Shown piece after piece: positions 1 through 11,080 of a stretch of 64,000 bases of DNA. Each line of letters opens with the position of its first letter. The first letter of the stretch is position 1. The DNA is from Rhynchopus sp. YZ270_cl-10 (taxonomy: Eukaryota > Euglenozoa > Diplonemea > Diplonemida > Diplonemidae), in the NCBI GenBank assembly GCA_964035575.1, contig OZ037887.1:868001-932000 (forward strand), read 5' to 3'. The translations under genes and the position numbers were made by a program. The notes beneath the pieces are model-generated. The model had not been told where the DNA came from. It saw only the letters and a list, made by a program, of their open reading frames with translations, and did not search any database.

Positions 1-1
1 C

Positions 2-1750
<1,749 letters not shown>

Positions 1751-3116
1751 ACTAGGGGGAAGAGGGGGAGGGGGGGAGGGGATTGTTGATAGAAAAAAAA
1801 GGGTGGGGGGAGAAGTTGACTAACGTCATTTTCCTCTCCTTTTGCTTGCTTTGTTTTTTAATTAAGGTGATGTGGGTTGCGTATGGCACCTTAGAAGGTG
1901 ACCCAGGCTGGCGCATCTAATAACCTTTTCTGTATTTTTTTTTTTTTTTTTTTTTTGCATTTACATCAGGCTCTCCGCTAGGATTTCCGATTTTGAAAAT
2001 ATTCTGTTGATGGTCCACGTTGGTGGGGTACATGCTTGCGCCGCAGGCGCACGGTACGCAACTTTTTTTTTTACCAACGCCCGATTTTGACTTTTTTGGG
2101 ACGTTTGAGGACTCACCTCTCCATATCTTCTTCTCCTGAGCTTTTTTGACAGGTAGAACGGGTCTGAACCACTTAGCAGAACTTTTTTTTTTTTTCTTTT
2201 TTTCCCCATTTTCAAAAAGTTCTGTTGACAATCAACAGAACTTTAGTACCTAGCGGAGTGCCTGATTTACATTTAGTCTTTTTAAACCTAGTTCAATAAT
2301 AATTAAAATAAGGGTCCCCCTCTGTCCGCCCCTCCTCCTCCTCGATCTCTTTTCAAATATATTCTCAAATTATCTTCTCCTCGAGACACAATGGGAGAGA
2401 GCAAGCCGTATGAGGCAAAGCTACCCACTAAGGTTGAAATCAGCGATGCGATGATGAAGTAGCCGTCTTGCCATTCGAGCAATGTCTGTTAAGCCGGCAA
2501 CATGCCCACAGTCTGTACACAGCGCTCGTTACGGTTATAGGGCGAAGGTCGAGGGGGGGGCATCAGAGTCACCATTTGGGAATCAATGATACCAACGCTG
2601 TGAGGAGTCCTCTCGGTGCGCTCAATGAGGTTGAACAAAAATTCCGCAAAACAGTTGCAGAAGCGATGGCAGGGAGTCGTTGAAGCTCGTCAGTTTCTCC
2701 ATGAATACAGACGCCAGATGGCTTCTCCTTCTGCATGAGCACAGCTCAGCAACTGCGAATATCACATAGTTCCATGGGTCTAGTTCCAGGGTGAGAGCCA
2801 TGCAGTGAACCCTTTTGTAGTTCCGCTTATGAACTTATCAGCAATGGTCTTCCTGTATGAGGAACGCTTTGCCCTCCTGAATACACCGCTTCGGAGTGCA
2901 TTTATTGCATGCCTCAACCAAACTGCACATCCGCATAGCCTCAATATTGGGTGGTTCTATGGGTGGAACCACGGCTCTGAAGAGGTGAACCCTGAGCGCT
3001 TTTTTTTTTTTTTTTTTTTTTGAAATTCTAAAAAAATTCGTCTCATTCCAAAACAGACATGGGGTGATTCACTTTTTTGCTCTCTTTTTCTCCCCCTTTA
3101 TTTTCTCTAAACAAAA
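1751..3116. other. Intergenic spacer
   Basis: AT-rich spacer with T runs at about 1938-1956 and 3001-3022. It contains a TA-flanked inverted-repeat element (1964-2267). A 23-codon open frame at 2391-2462 starts MGESKPYEAKLPTKVEIS; it follows a TC-rich tract and could be a short exon or a relic, but nothing else supports it. The 2460-3000 stretch has more balanced composition than the flanks yet shows no convincing gene; it may hold a decayed one. Confidence 0.5.
1964..2267. mobile_element. TA-flanked MITE with internal hairpin
   Basis: The ends match as inverted repeats (left ATCAGGCTCTCCGCTAGG, right CCTAGCGGAGTGCCTGAT), and each end is bordered by TA. The element is about 304 bp with no coding capacity. 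Near its right side an inverted repeat with a 13-bp stem and CAA loop lies at 2216-2244 (arm AAAGTTCTGTTGA). TA target and short length fit a non-autonomous Tc1/mariner-type element; the family is inferred. Confidence 0.65.
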
Positions 3117-4214
3117 ATGGTAGGTTTCATCTCTGAGAATTCGGTGTTAGTGTTGTCATGCGCACTGCTCTTTATGTTTTGCATCTTCTTGGTGGGGACT
3201 CTCGTGAGGAAGCAGTACCGGAGGCTGCACCCGGTGACGTTGTCGCGGAAACAGTACCGGCAGCGGTCGCAAAACTGGCGCGATGTGTTAGCACAGGACA
3301 GCATATCGCCGTTTCATTCACCGAAAGGGGGGGGCGACAACTGTGAGGCACTGATCCTCAATGGGTCAGACGAAAGCAGCGGGAACATCACCCCCTCCGC
3401 CTCTCCTAACCACACTATGACCCATCGGGGGCGGGCCGCTTCAAAGACCGAAGGATATACACAGCTTTCAGAATCCGACATTAATGGACCAGAAAGGGTG
3501 TATGTATCCCCAAAGTGCGCGACAGATGGACCCTGCATTGAAGACATCGAAGAAGCCGTAAGATCTAGCGAAGCCTATATTGATGCGGACGTCCCCAGAA
3601 CGTTCCCAAAAGAACCGAATTTTGTGGCAATGAAAGAAACCGGGGCACTCAAAAGGGTGCTTACTAGAGTAGCGTCTAGTGTCCCGCAAGGGTATGTGCA
3701 GGGGATGAATGAGCTGGCCGCGGTGTTGCTTCTGCATTTTGATGAAGGAGATGCAACGAGGGTAACGCTTCGTGTTTTATATGCACCGAGATACCGTTTG
3801 ATTCGTGTGCTCTTAACCGATCCGACGGCGATATGCGAGCATTTCGATGCCTTCATATTGAGCTATCTACCTGCAGTAGGACAGCATTTGAAAAAGCTGG
3901 ATGTCTCCTCGGTGTACTTTTCTGATTGGTTTAAAACGGTATTCCTCCACGTCGCGCCCCTAGACGAGGCAATAGTCATCTTCGACGCCTTCATGAAGTT
4001 CGGCTGGGTCGCAGTCTACCGGGTAGGCCTGCACATCCTTAAAGCACTCTCTGCCACCATCCTTGCTGCACGGGATATGGGAACCTGTATGATGGCCATC
4101 AGAAAGTTCCGCTACGACCCAGGACTCAACCTCCTTGACTGGGTACAAGGCACCGCTGCAAAGGCGTTGGACGAAGACGTTGACCCAACAGACTGCCAAT
4201 GGATGACGAATTGA
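3117..4214 (+). CDS. TBC-domain Rab GTPase-activating protein with N-terminal membrane anchor
   Basis: A 365-residue protein. Residues about 8-29 form a hydrophobic segment followed by basic residues, a likely membrane anchor with the body in the cytosol. After a Ser/Pro-rich linker comes the TBC domain, about 145-350. Both catalytic fingers are present: the Arg finger in IDADVPRTFP (family consensus IxxDxxRT) and the Gln finger in GYVQGMNEL (consensus YxQG). The later hallmark block FKTVFLHVAPLDEAIVIFDA, and then GLHILKAL, are also visible. TBC proteins speed GTP hydrolysis by Rab GTPases in vesicle traffic. The start is the first ATG (AAACAAAAATGG), after a pyrimidine-rich stretch. No intron is needed. 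The domain call is firm; the target Rab and membrane are unknown. Confidence 0.88.
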   Translation: MVGFISENSVLVLSCALLFMFCIFLVGTLVRKQYRRLHPVTLSRKQYRQRSQNWRDVLAQDSISPFHSPKGGGDNCEALILNGSDESSGNITPSASPNHTMTHRGRAASKTEGYTQLSESDINGPERVYVSPKCATDGPCIEDIEEAVRSSEAYIDADVPRTFPKEPNFVAMKETGALKRVLTRVASSVPQGYVQGMNELAAVLLLHFDEGDATRVTLRVLYAPRYRLIRVLLTDPTAICEHFDAFILSYLPAVGQHLKKLDVSSVYFSDWFKTVFLHVAPLDEAIVIFDAFMKFGWVAVYRVGLHILKALSATILAARDMGTCMMAIRKFRYDPGLNLLDWVQGTAAKALDEDVDPTDCQWMTN

Positions 4215-4553
4215 TTTTTTTTTTTTTTTTTTTTGATTTTTTTTAAAAGGCCGATATTTTTTTTCGACCTATTACACCATGCATAGCAATGAAGGGAAAC
4301 TCTGTGCCACTTCCTATGATACTAAATGGGGAAATGGCATCCCGAAGAACATACGCTGTGTGAGAGGAAACAAGCTCCAGTAATAAGAGCGTGAGACTCG
4401 ATTAATACTTTGTGGAAAAGATGGGTGTGTGCATAGTGTAGAAGCATATTCACCGCACAACCTTTTATTGTGTTAAATTGTCGAATAGTAGTTGGCCGGT
4501 GTATGCAATTCATGTAACAGATTTCGGATTGTGGGTCGTTTTATTTTATTGAT

Positions 4554-4653
4554 GTAAACCACGAAATGGATGTATCGTCTGCATGTGGGTCCACCCCCGG
4601 TGGACCGGGTAGGTGGTACACCACGTTACGAGAGGGTTTTTTTGTATTTCAAG
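4554..4653 (+). repeat. Class III structured repeat, long form
   Basis: It starts TAAACCACGAAATGGATGTA, runs through a C/G-rich foldback (GGGTCCACCCCCGGTGGACC) and ends with a GTACACC...TTACGAGAGGG...GTATTTCAAG hairpin. The same order recurs at 6394-6478, 53309-53415 and 53446-53557. Confidence 0.65.
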
Positions 4654-5022
4654 TCAAATTTTTGCAACAATATTTTTTTGTGTCAGGGGGTGTTTGTTAT
4701 TTGTGAAGGTGACTGTAAAAAGGAAAAACAAAAAAAGGCTGAGATGCTGTCAGGGGCTTCTGCCCCTTTGGGACGCATAGGTGGTCACAGTACCGTTCTC
4801 TTAATAACGATGTGGTAAAATGATGTCTTTGCATTACATTCATATTCCAAAGTTTTCTTTAAACGAACCATGAGTGCGGGGGAGAATGTCGAGCAAATTA
4901 TGTGCTAATCGCACAGGTCGTTGTTACAATTTTTTTTCACCACCAATAACACCTTGAAGACAAAAAAAAACGTACCTCGCTACCCTGATCCGTTCGTTAC
5001 ACCCACGGGGAGGGAGGATACA

Positions 5023-5173
5023 CCGTATCTATAAAAAATGTTGGACTTAAAGTTTTGAACATTTTGTGATTTTTTTTGGGGCCGAATTGAGACTTTTTCT
5101 CCAACATTTTTATAGGTGACTCAGCACGAGAGGCTTAGGGTCATCTTTTAAACTTTTCCTTTTATAGATACGG
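5023..5173. mobile_element. Small inverted-repeat element (MITE)
   Basis: Its terminal inverted repeats are CCGTATCTATAAAA and TTTTATAGATACGG. The right end abuts TA; the left has CA where TA would be expected. It encloses a class I ACGAGAG hairpin (5115-5147). Size and ends resemble the CCGTATTCGTAC family at 18971 and 60122, though the inner sequence differs. Confidence 0.55.
5115..5147 (+). repeat. Class I ACGAGAG hairpin
   Basis: GGTGACTCAGC, loop ACGAGAG, then GCTTAGGGTCATC. The two arms pair with one mismatch and a bulge. Confidence 0.65.
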
Positions 5174-6066
5174 TAAGAAGTACACGAAAACGAGAGCTCT
5201 ATCAGGGCTGTGTGGAGAGGACACGAGGAAAATGATAATCGTCGACTACGTTCTACACATCAATTATTTTTTTGGAAAAAAACCGGGTATTCTGTCTTGA
5301 AAGCGTGCTGTGCATATGTATTATATTGGGACCCTTTTTAGTGTTTTTTTTGTTTTTGAGCCCTCCTCCATCCCCCTTTTCCTCTGGTGCATTTGTTATG
5401 TTTTATTATTGGCGAAGGTGAGCACGCGAGGCTGCGGAAGAATCAAATTACCAACTGGTGGCTGAGTCCAATTAAAAATGTACACTTTTGTCGACTTCTA
5501 TTCGAGGCAAAAAAAAAAAAAAAAAAAAAAAAATAGCTGATTTCAGCCACACCACCACACCCTTTTTCCCTCTCTTTTTTTGTTTGTTTTCAACCTTCCA
5601 GAAGCACAGCCCATTTCTATCACCCCCCCTCATTTTGATGAAAGACACAAACTTTTTTCCGAAAAGCACAAAAAAAAATAGGCACTCCCGCTATATCCCC
5701 TCTGTACATAATCCTCACCCCCTCTTCCTTTCTCCTACCTCTCACATCTCCTCCCGAAGACCGATAAATAGCACACAACAATGCCCTCTTGCCACTCTCT
5801 GACACACAGAAGAGATCGCCCAAGATATAAATTTCTACTTTATTTTTTGATCTCTCACCATATCCTATCAATTTATTGATGAAAATACTTTATTTTTTAA
5901 ATAATCCTACCATCACCACGATCCCAGAGCCAAGACATCCACCGATAAGTGCGGTTGTTGTCGCCTTGCAGTAGACAGCGCTACTAACAGGGACCACGCA
6001 ATACTCACCACCCCCTCATACATCAGTACCCCTCCCTCCCCCTTAGGCCTCTATACACATCGAACC

Positions 6067-6360
6067 ATGAAGCGCAAACGCGAGGACAACGAAGACAGCA
6101 GCGTCGGTGGCGTGCGGCACTGCTTCCTCCGCATCCCCGAGGGCTTTCTCACCTCCGCGCAGTACGAGGCGGAACGGCTCCTCAGCCGGCAGAAGCGGGC
6201 GAGGTGCGGCCCGCAGGCACCTAGCGAGGAGGACCAGGCGAAGATCAGCGTCGTCGTCCTAGGGAAGGGGAAGGCAAAGCGGAAAGGCGTGGAGAAGACG
6301 ACACCCCACGACGACCCTGTACAGGCAAGGGAACCAACGGAGAAGGACAGAGTGGCGTAA
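6067..6360 (+). CDS. Small basic protein of unknown function
   Basis: A 97-residue, GC-rich frame standing out from AT-rich flanks. It begins MKRKRED, a nuclear-localisation-like cluster, and has another basic cluster, GKGKAKRKG, near the C-terminus. The middle block CFLRIPEGFLTSAQYEAERL looks like a short ordered segment. A pyrimidine tract ending CCCTTAG lies 20 bases before the ATG, which looks like a splice acceptor (trans-splicing or a 5'UTR intron). I do not recognise a family. It could be one exon of a larger gene, but it has its own ATG and stop. Confidence 0.6.
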   Translation: MKRKREDNEDSSVGGVRHCFLRIPEGFLTSAQYEAERLLSRQKRARCGPQAPSEEDQAKISVVVLGKGKAKRKGVEKTTPHDDPVQAREPTEKDRVA

Positions 6361-7639
6361 CGATGTTTCAGTTCGCTTAATAGGGCATGATGCTACCCAC
6401 GAAATGGATGTATGGACTGCGGTTGGGATCCACCCCGTACCTGTCATGTACCAAGGTACACTGTCTGGCAGTCTTTAGATGTGTTTCTCATGCTTTGGAT
6501 GATAAAAGGAGATACGAGCTGCATTTCCTTTGCTCTCAGAGCCATTTTTCTTTTTTTTCGAATGTGATCTAATCAGACTAAGCACGCGATATTCTAAACT
6601 TTTCTTTTTTTTTGCTTTTTGATACCTTTTTCTCGAAGATGACCACATGCAAGAAGTCTCAGGACCATCTTTTCGGTTCATCTTACAAAAACCTTTCTTT
6701 TATTCTTATTCACACATGGAGAGGATGTGTGTTGAGAGGAGGAGGTCAGTAAATGTGGCTTTTTTTTTTTTCCAAATGTTCTTTCGAAGGCGAAGTAAGT
6801 ACTGCAGCGTGCATCTTACAAATGTTGTTATTGTTTGGTCAGGTCTGCCGGAGGTAGACCTGACCAGACAATAAAAGCTTTTGCTTCGCCTGCTTGCTGG
6901 GGCCGGAATGGATAGGGCCAAAAAAGTAGTTGCAATTCCGCTGTTGTTTAATGATAATATCGTGTTTTTAAATGCGCTTCAGCGAGAAGGGTGTAGGGGG
7001 TGAGCGGGGGTTCAGGTGTGGCAGTAGCTGTCGTGTGTACTTCTGATGGCAAAAATACATCAGCGTACATAACACAACACCGCCATAAGTCATGGGTGTG
7101 GGGAGGGGACGGGGATCCAGTTTCAGCCTTTTTTCCACTGCGCTAGCCTATTTTTAGATGTAATTGTGATCAGCCTGGTTATGTTCTGGGCGGGGTCCCC
7201 AGAACTGAAATTACCTATTTATGTTCTGCACAGTGTGTTCAGTTAAATCTTAGTTCTCTTGTTAGTCTTCATTTAGTTTTTTTTCAAATTGCGCGCTTTT
7301 AGCAAAAGCACCACAAGCCTCAACCACATTTTTTTTCTTCTTTTTTTTGTTCTTTTTTCATTTGCCATTTACTACACACCCAGCTCCTTGCCAAACCGGA
7401 TATTCCCGCCATGGCTTTAAAAGACCGGATAATTAGACGCCCTCCTGGTGAGGTGCGGGTCTCAGTGTAACCTACCCCACACGGGGGCCTTCACTCCCGC
7501 GACGTAGGCGCTGTCTCGCCACATTACCATCTTGCGACTTCGCGACCTCAGTCTGTTGTTGCACGTCGATGTAGAAGAGTCCCTCCTGCCCACATGACAC
7601 ACCTCAACCAGATTCCACACATTTTTTTTGTATTTTTCC
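6361..7639. other. Intergenic spacer
   Basis: No gene seen. It contains a degraded class III repeat (6394-6478), a partial class I repeat (about 6565-6600), and a strong hairpin at 6832-6870. The last 90 bases (7548-7639) match the 5' flank of the next paralogue at 10985-11077 almost exactly, so they belong to a duplicated promoter/5'UTR. Confidence 0.55.
6832..6870. repeat. Perfect hairpin followed by AATAAA
   Basis: TGGTCAGGTCT pairs exactly with AGACCTGACCA around a 9-base loop; the outer TTGT/ACAA extends the stem with one mismatch. AATAAA follows immediately. It could be a 3' processing signal or the remnant of a small element. Confidence 0.5.
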
Positions 7640-8372
7640 CAGGGCGTTCGCTATCGCCATCGTTTTTTCCTGATCGTGGCGAAATGCCAAAAAACCCGAA
7701 ATTTTTGCTTTTTTACTAGTGCTTAAAATAGGTCAAAAAAAATTTTCCCGCCGGAGAGAAGCTAGTTCGTGGGGGTGAATCCCCGGTACTGAGTGGTCGA
7801 AAAAAAATTGCGATTTGCGCGTGATCCCTTCCCCAGCACTAAAACCAGCAAAACGATGGAGAATTTCATCAATCCCCCCCTCACTGAGGGTCTCTTTGTG
7901 CTGTTTAATCAAACAGATGTACAAGAGAGAGGCATCTGTCATATGAGACTTCATCCTTAGTTTGATTATTTTCAATCAACTAAAACGTCTCTCTGCCGTT
8001 GAAGGTAGAGTTGACACGAGTAGTGACACCTTCTATAACAGGGGGTACGGGACACCTTCAGCAGACTGCAGGATTGAGGAGCGAGCGGGAGTGCTGGGGA
8101 AACTTACTTTCACGGCAGGCGGGTTTGCGGATGATTTTGAGTACAGTGGACACCCCCTCTGCGACCCCCCCTCCGGGGGGGTCGACAGGTTGGGGGGGAG
8201 AAATCTCTCTCTCATTTTTTTTTTCCCCCCTTTTTTTTTTTATTTATTTATTTATTTATACAGGGTTTCGCCCCGGTGGGGCGAAGCCCTGGGGCGAAAT
8301 AAAATGTCATTTTTTCAGGAAAAGATTTTTTTAACGAAAAAAAATATTTTTCGCCCCGGGGCGAACGCCCTG
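7640..8372 (+). mobile_element. hAT-type non-autonomous transposon, copy 1
   Basis: A 733-bp element with inverted ends CAGGGCGTTCGC and GCGAACGCCCTG, flanked by the exact 8-bp duplication ATTTTTCC (7632-7639 and 8373-8380). An 8-bp duplication with CAGGG ends is typical of hAT elements. It carries no transposase frame. A second copy lies at 44422-45171. The insertion separates the surface-protein gene at 8386 from its upstream region; the paralogue at 11081 keeps the uninterrupted site, GTATTTTTCCAAGCAATG. Confidence 0.9.
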
Positions 8373-8385
8373 ATTTTTCCAAGCA

Positions 8386-10176
8386 ATGATGCGTCTGTCT
8401 GTGCTGCTGTTCTGTGCTGTAGGTACGCTTGCGCAGCCGCAGCAGTGTGATAGGCTGCCGAACGCCCGCTTGTACCATTACATGGGGAAACGTATTGGGG
8501 AAGTAGAGTGCTGGGAGACAACGTGCGACGGTGATCTGGCAATCACGTTCGCGTCGTCGATTAGCGGTACGCTCGCCGTTGTGGGAGACACAACCACGGT
8601 GGTCGACGGTGGCGTCATGGATGGGGTCACCCGCACTGTACCAGCATCGGGGCTTGTCACCATCACCGCCAGTATCACGCACACACGCACGAATGCCCCG
8701 TCCCCTTTCCCCTGCACCGGAACGGACGAGGCCTGTAGGGGTACGGGCAATGGTGTTTTGACCAACTACGTCCACTTCTTTTGGGAGTGCATCGACCCAA
8801 CGGCACCGGAGACAAACACGAAGACGCCCGTCGACACTCTCACACCAATCACAGTTGCTCCTCACACACCAACCACAGACGCTCCTCAGACACCAACCAC
8901 AGACGCTCCTCACACGCAGCAGTGTGATAGGCTGCCGAACGCCCGCTTGTACCATTACATGGGGAAACGTATTGGGGAAGTAGAGTGCTGGGAGACAACG
9001 TGCGACGGTGATCTGGCAATCACGTTCGCGTCGTCGATTAGCGGTACGCTCGCCGTTGTGGGAGACACAACCACGGTGGTCGACGGTGGCGTCATGGATG
9101 GGGTCACCCGCACTGTACCAGCATCGGGGCTTGTCACCATCACCGCCAGTATCACGCACACACGCACGAATGCCCCGTCCCCTTTCCCCTGCACCGGAAC
9201 GGACGAGGCCTGTAGGGGTACGGGCAATGGTGTTTTGACCAACTACGTCCACTTCTTTTGGGAGTGCATCGACCCAACGGCACCGGAGACAAACACGAAG
9301 ACGCCCGTCGACACTCTCACACCAATCACAGTTGCTCCTCACACGCAGCAGACGAGCTCCCCGCTCACCCCAGAGTCGCCAAGCAGTGTTGCTGCCGTGT
9401 GGTGCAGCTCTGATGCACAGTGCCAGGAGCACGGCGACACTTCTGCAACATGCGAGCAGAACGGACACTGCACGTGTGGGGACGGCTTCGTGAAGCCCTT
9501 TGACGCTGCTAGCGGACGCCGTGCGCACATCTGTGTGACCAGCGAGACGAGGGTGTCCGACGTGGTGCACGCAACGTTCGACGTTGCCTGCGACGGCAGC
9601 TCTGGGAAGGGTGCACGTGTCGCAGAGATTGTGGTGGACCTTGTGGGTGGGACTGTGACGGACGTGCGTGAGGAGTGCGGGTCGCTGAACGTGTTTGTGT
9701 CTGTGTCGGACATGCCGCTGCTTGACGTGGCTGCAATGGACGTGGCAGCACGCCTCTCGGAGAACGTGCAGGCGTCTGACCTGGGCCTTGGGGATGTGCT
9801 GTCGGCAGGGCTTGCCTCTGTGGATGACCTGCAGTGTCCGACTGTGCCTGGTGTGAGCGAGATGTCGTTCATTGCGGGTGAGTGTGTGCCACAATCCTGC
9901 TCAATCGGGTACACGAGGGCCAGCACAGGGAATGTGATTGTATGCGTTGTCTCCACAACAGTACCGCTGACAACAGCACCAACCACGTCCACACCAGACA
10001 GTGGTAGCAGCGGGCTCTCCACTGGCGCCATTGTGGGCATCTGCGTTGGGGCAGGTGTGGTGCTGATTGTGGCCATTGTTGTGGCGGTGTGCCTGCTGAA
10101 GAAGAAGAAGGACGTGAACCCCACACAGACCATAACCAATTCTGCTCCAGATGCTGTGGCGAACGCTGAAGTGTGA
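8386..10176 (+). CDS. Surface membrane protein with duplicated N-terminal module
   Basis: A 596-residue type I membrane protein. Signal peptide MMRLSVLLFCAVGTLA. Next come two copies of a roughly 140-residue Cys-containing module (from CDRLPNARLYHYMGKR to HFFWEC), 477 bp apart and apparently identical, joined by Thr/Pro-rich APHTPTTDAP linkers. The C-terminal ectodomain begins with an EGF-like Cys block (CSSDAQCQEHGDT, then CTCGDGF) followed by a Cys-containing domain of unknown fold. A membrane segment at about 545-571 (STGAIVGICVGAGVVLIVAI) is followed by KKKK and a short cytosolic tail. The STGAIVGI start recalls anchors of Giardia surface proteins, though simple convergence is possible. 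Likely a surface receptor, adhesin or coat protein; ligand unknown. A hAT element ends 13 bases before the ATG and may have changed its expression. Confidence 0.85.
   Translation: MMRLSVLLFCAVGTLAQPQQCDRLPNARLYHYMGKRIGEVECWETTCDGDLAITFASSISGTLAVVGDTTTVVDGGVMDGVTRTVPASGLVTITASITHTRTNAPSPFPCTGTDEACRGTGNGVLTNYVHFFWECIDPTAPETNTKTPVDTLTPITVAPHTPTTDAPQTPTTDAPHTQQCDRLPNARLYHYMGKRIGEVECWETTCDGDLAITFASSISGTLAVVGDTTTVVDGGVMDGVTRTVPASGLVTITASITHTRTNAPSPFPCTGTDEACRGTGNGVLTNYVHFFWECIDPTAPETNTKTPVDTLTPITVAPHTQQTSSPLTPESPSSVAAVWCSSDAQCQEHGDTSATCEQNGHCTCGDGFVKPFDAASGRRAHICVTSETRVSDVVHATFDVACDGSSGKGARVAEIVVDLVGGTVTDVREECGSLNVFVSVSDMPLLDVAAMDVAARLSENVQASDLGLGDVLSAGLASVDDLQCPTVPGVSEMSFIAGECVPQSCSIGYTRASTGNVIVCVVSTTVPLTTAPTTSTPDSGSSGLSTGAIVGICVGAGVVLIVAIVVAVCLLKKKKDVNPTQTITNSAPDAVANAEV
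8440..9345 (+). repeat. Two direct in-frame copies of a module (period 477 bp)
   Basis: The copies start at 8440 and 8917 (CAGCAGTGTGATAGGCTG) and run for about 430 bp each, apparently base-for-base identical. A period of 159 codons keeps the frame. Lack of synonymous change implies very recent duplication, gene conversion or an assembly artefact. Confidence 0.85.
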
Positions 10177-11080
10177 GTGCACCGACCAAGGTGAAAGCCG
10201 CATCACTCACCCGTATCCATTAGCTGTAGTGTCCCGTTGCCTTATTGCAACCTGCCCACGTGAGCCCACGTTAGGGCTTCCTTATTCCACGCATCAGTAG
10301 AGTACATAGTCCTGTTATGCGAGAGTTCTAACTGAATTTCTCATTGTTCTGACCACCTTTTAACCAATATTTTTGTTTTTTAATACACAACGCAGACACA
10401 GAGACCTGTGTCACTGACGTGTGTCTTTCTTTTTCGGTGTGTGTGCACGAGAGGCACAGTCATCTTCTTCTTCCTTTGTTTCTTTTTCATTTTGCACTCA
10501 ACGAACGGATCAACGCTACGTAGTGATTCGTGTTATTGGGATTCCCTGTTTTTTTTCCACTCTGACTGCCTCGAGCTTTATGATCTCTCGGATGTGTTGT
10601 GTCTCGTGATGCACATTCGTGTTTTCAATTTTTTCTTCTTTTCTTTGTCACCTGCATCATTATCACTGTGCATTTTGCCCCTCTCTCTCCTTTTCTGTCC
10701 TCCTGGAAATACAACCAATTGTACCGACTTTTCCCCGTCGAGTCACAGAGACAGCCAGATGCCTCCACTACTTGTGGGAGTCAGTGCTGTTTCGCAGACT
10801 TGACACGGGGACATGCTTGCGCACTCTTGCCACTCATATTCAATGCTCTTGGCAAGCGTATTTTCAAACCCAACAATACTTCCAAAACTCAACAAAGAAA
10901 GCATTTTCTCCCCCCCTGCCATGCCCGTATCAGTCTGCACCTATTGTGCAAGTGTACCACACACCACCCTCATTTCCCTCAGATCAGTCTGTTGTTGCAC
11001 ATCGATGTAGAAGAGTCCCTCCTGCCCACATGACACACCTCAACCAGATTCCACACATTTTTTTTGTATTTTTCCAAGCA
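10177..11080. other. Intergenic spacer between paralogues
   Basis: No gene seen. It carries a class II hairpin (10436-10465). From about 10985 onward is the 5' flank shared with the upstream paralogue (matching 7548-7639), ending in the intact pre-insertion site of the hAT element. Confidence 0.55.
10436..10465 (+). repeat. Class II ACGAGAG hairpin
   Basis: GGTGTGTGTGC, loop ACGAGAG, GCACAGTCATC. TGTGC pairs with GCACA. Confidence 0.65.

Larger units (their letters stand above)
4215..6066. other. Intergenic spacer
   Basis: No gene seen. It holds a long copy of the class III structured repeat (4554-4653), a small inverted-repeat element (5023-5173), a 21-base A run near 5510, and long TC-rich tracts up to the small gene at 6067. 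Confidence 0.5.

Noticed and set aside
8248-9894. 548-residue minus-strand frame opposite the first surface protein, and similar ones opposite the second
   Set aside because: Composition is His/Arg/Cys shadow of the Thr-rich plus-strand gene, which has a signal peptide and membrane segment.
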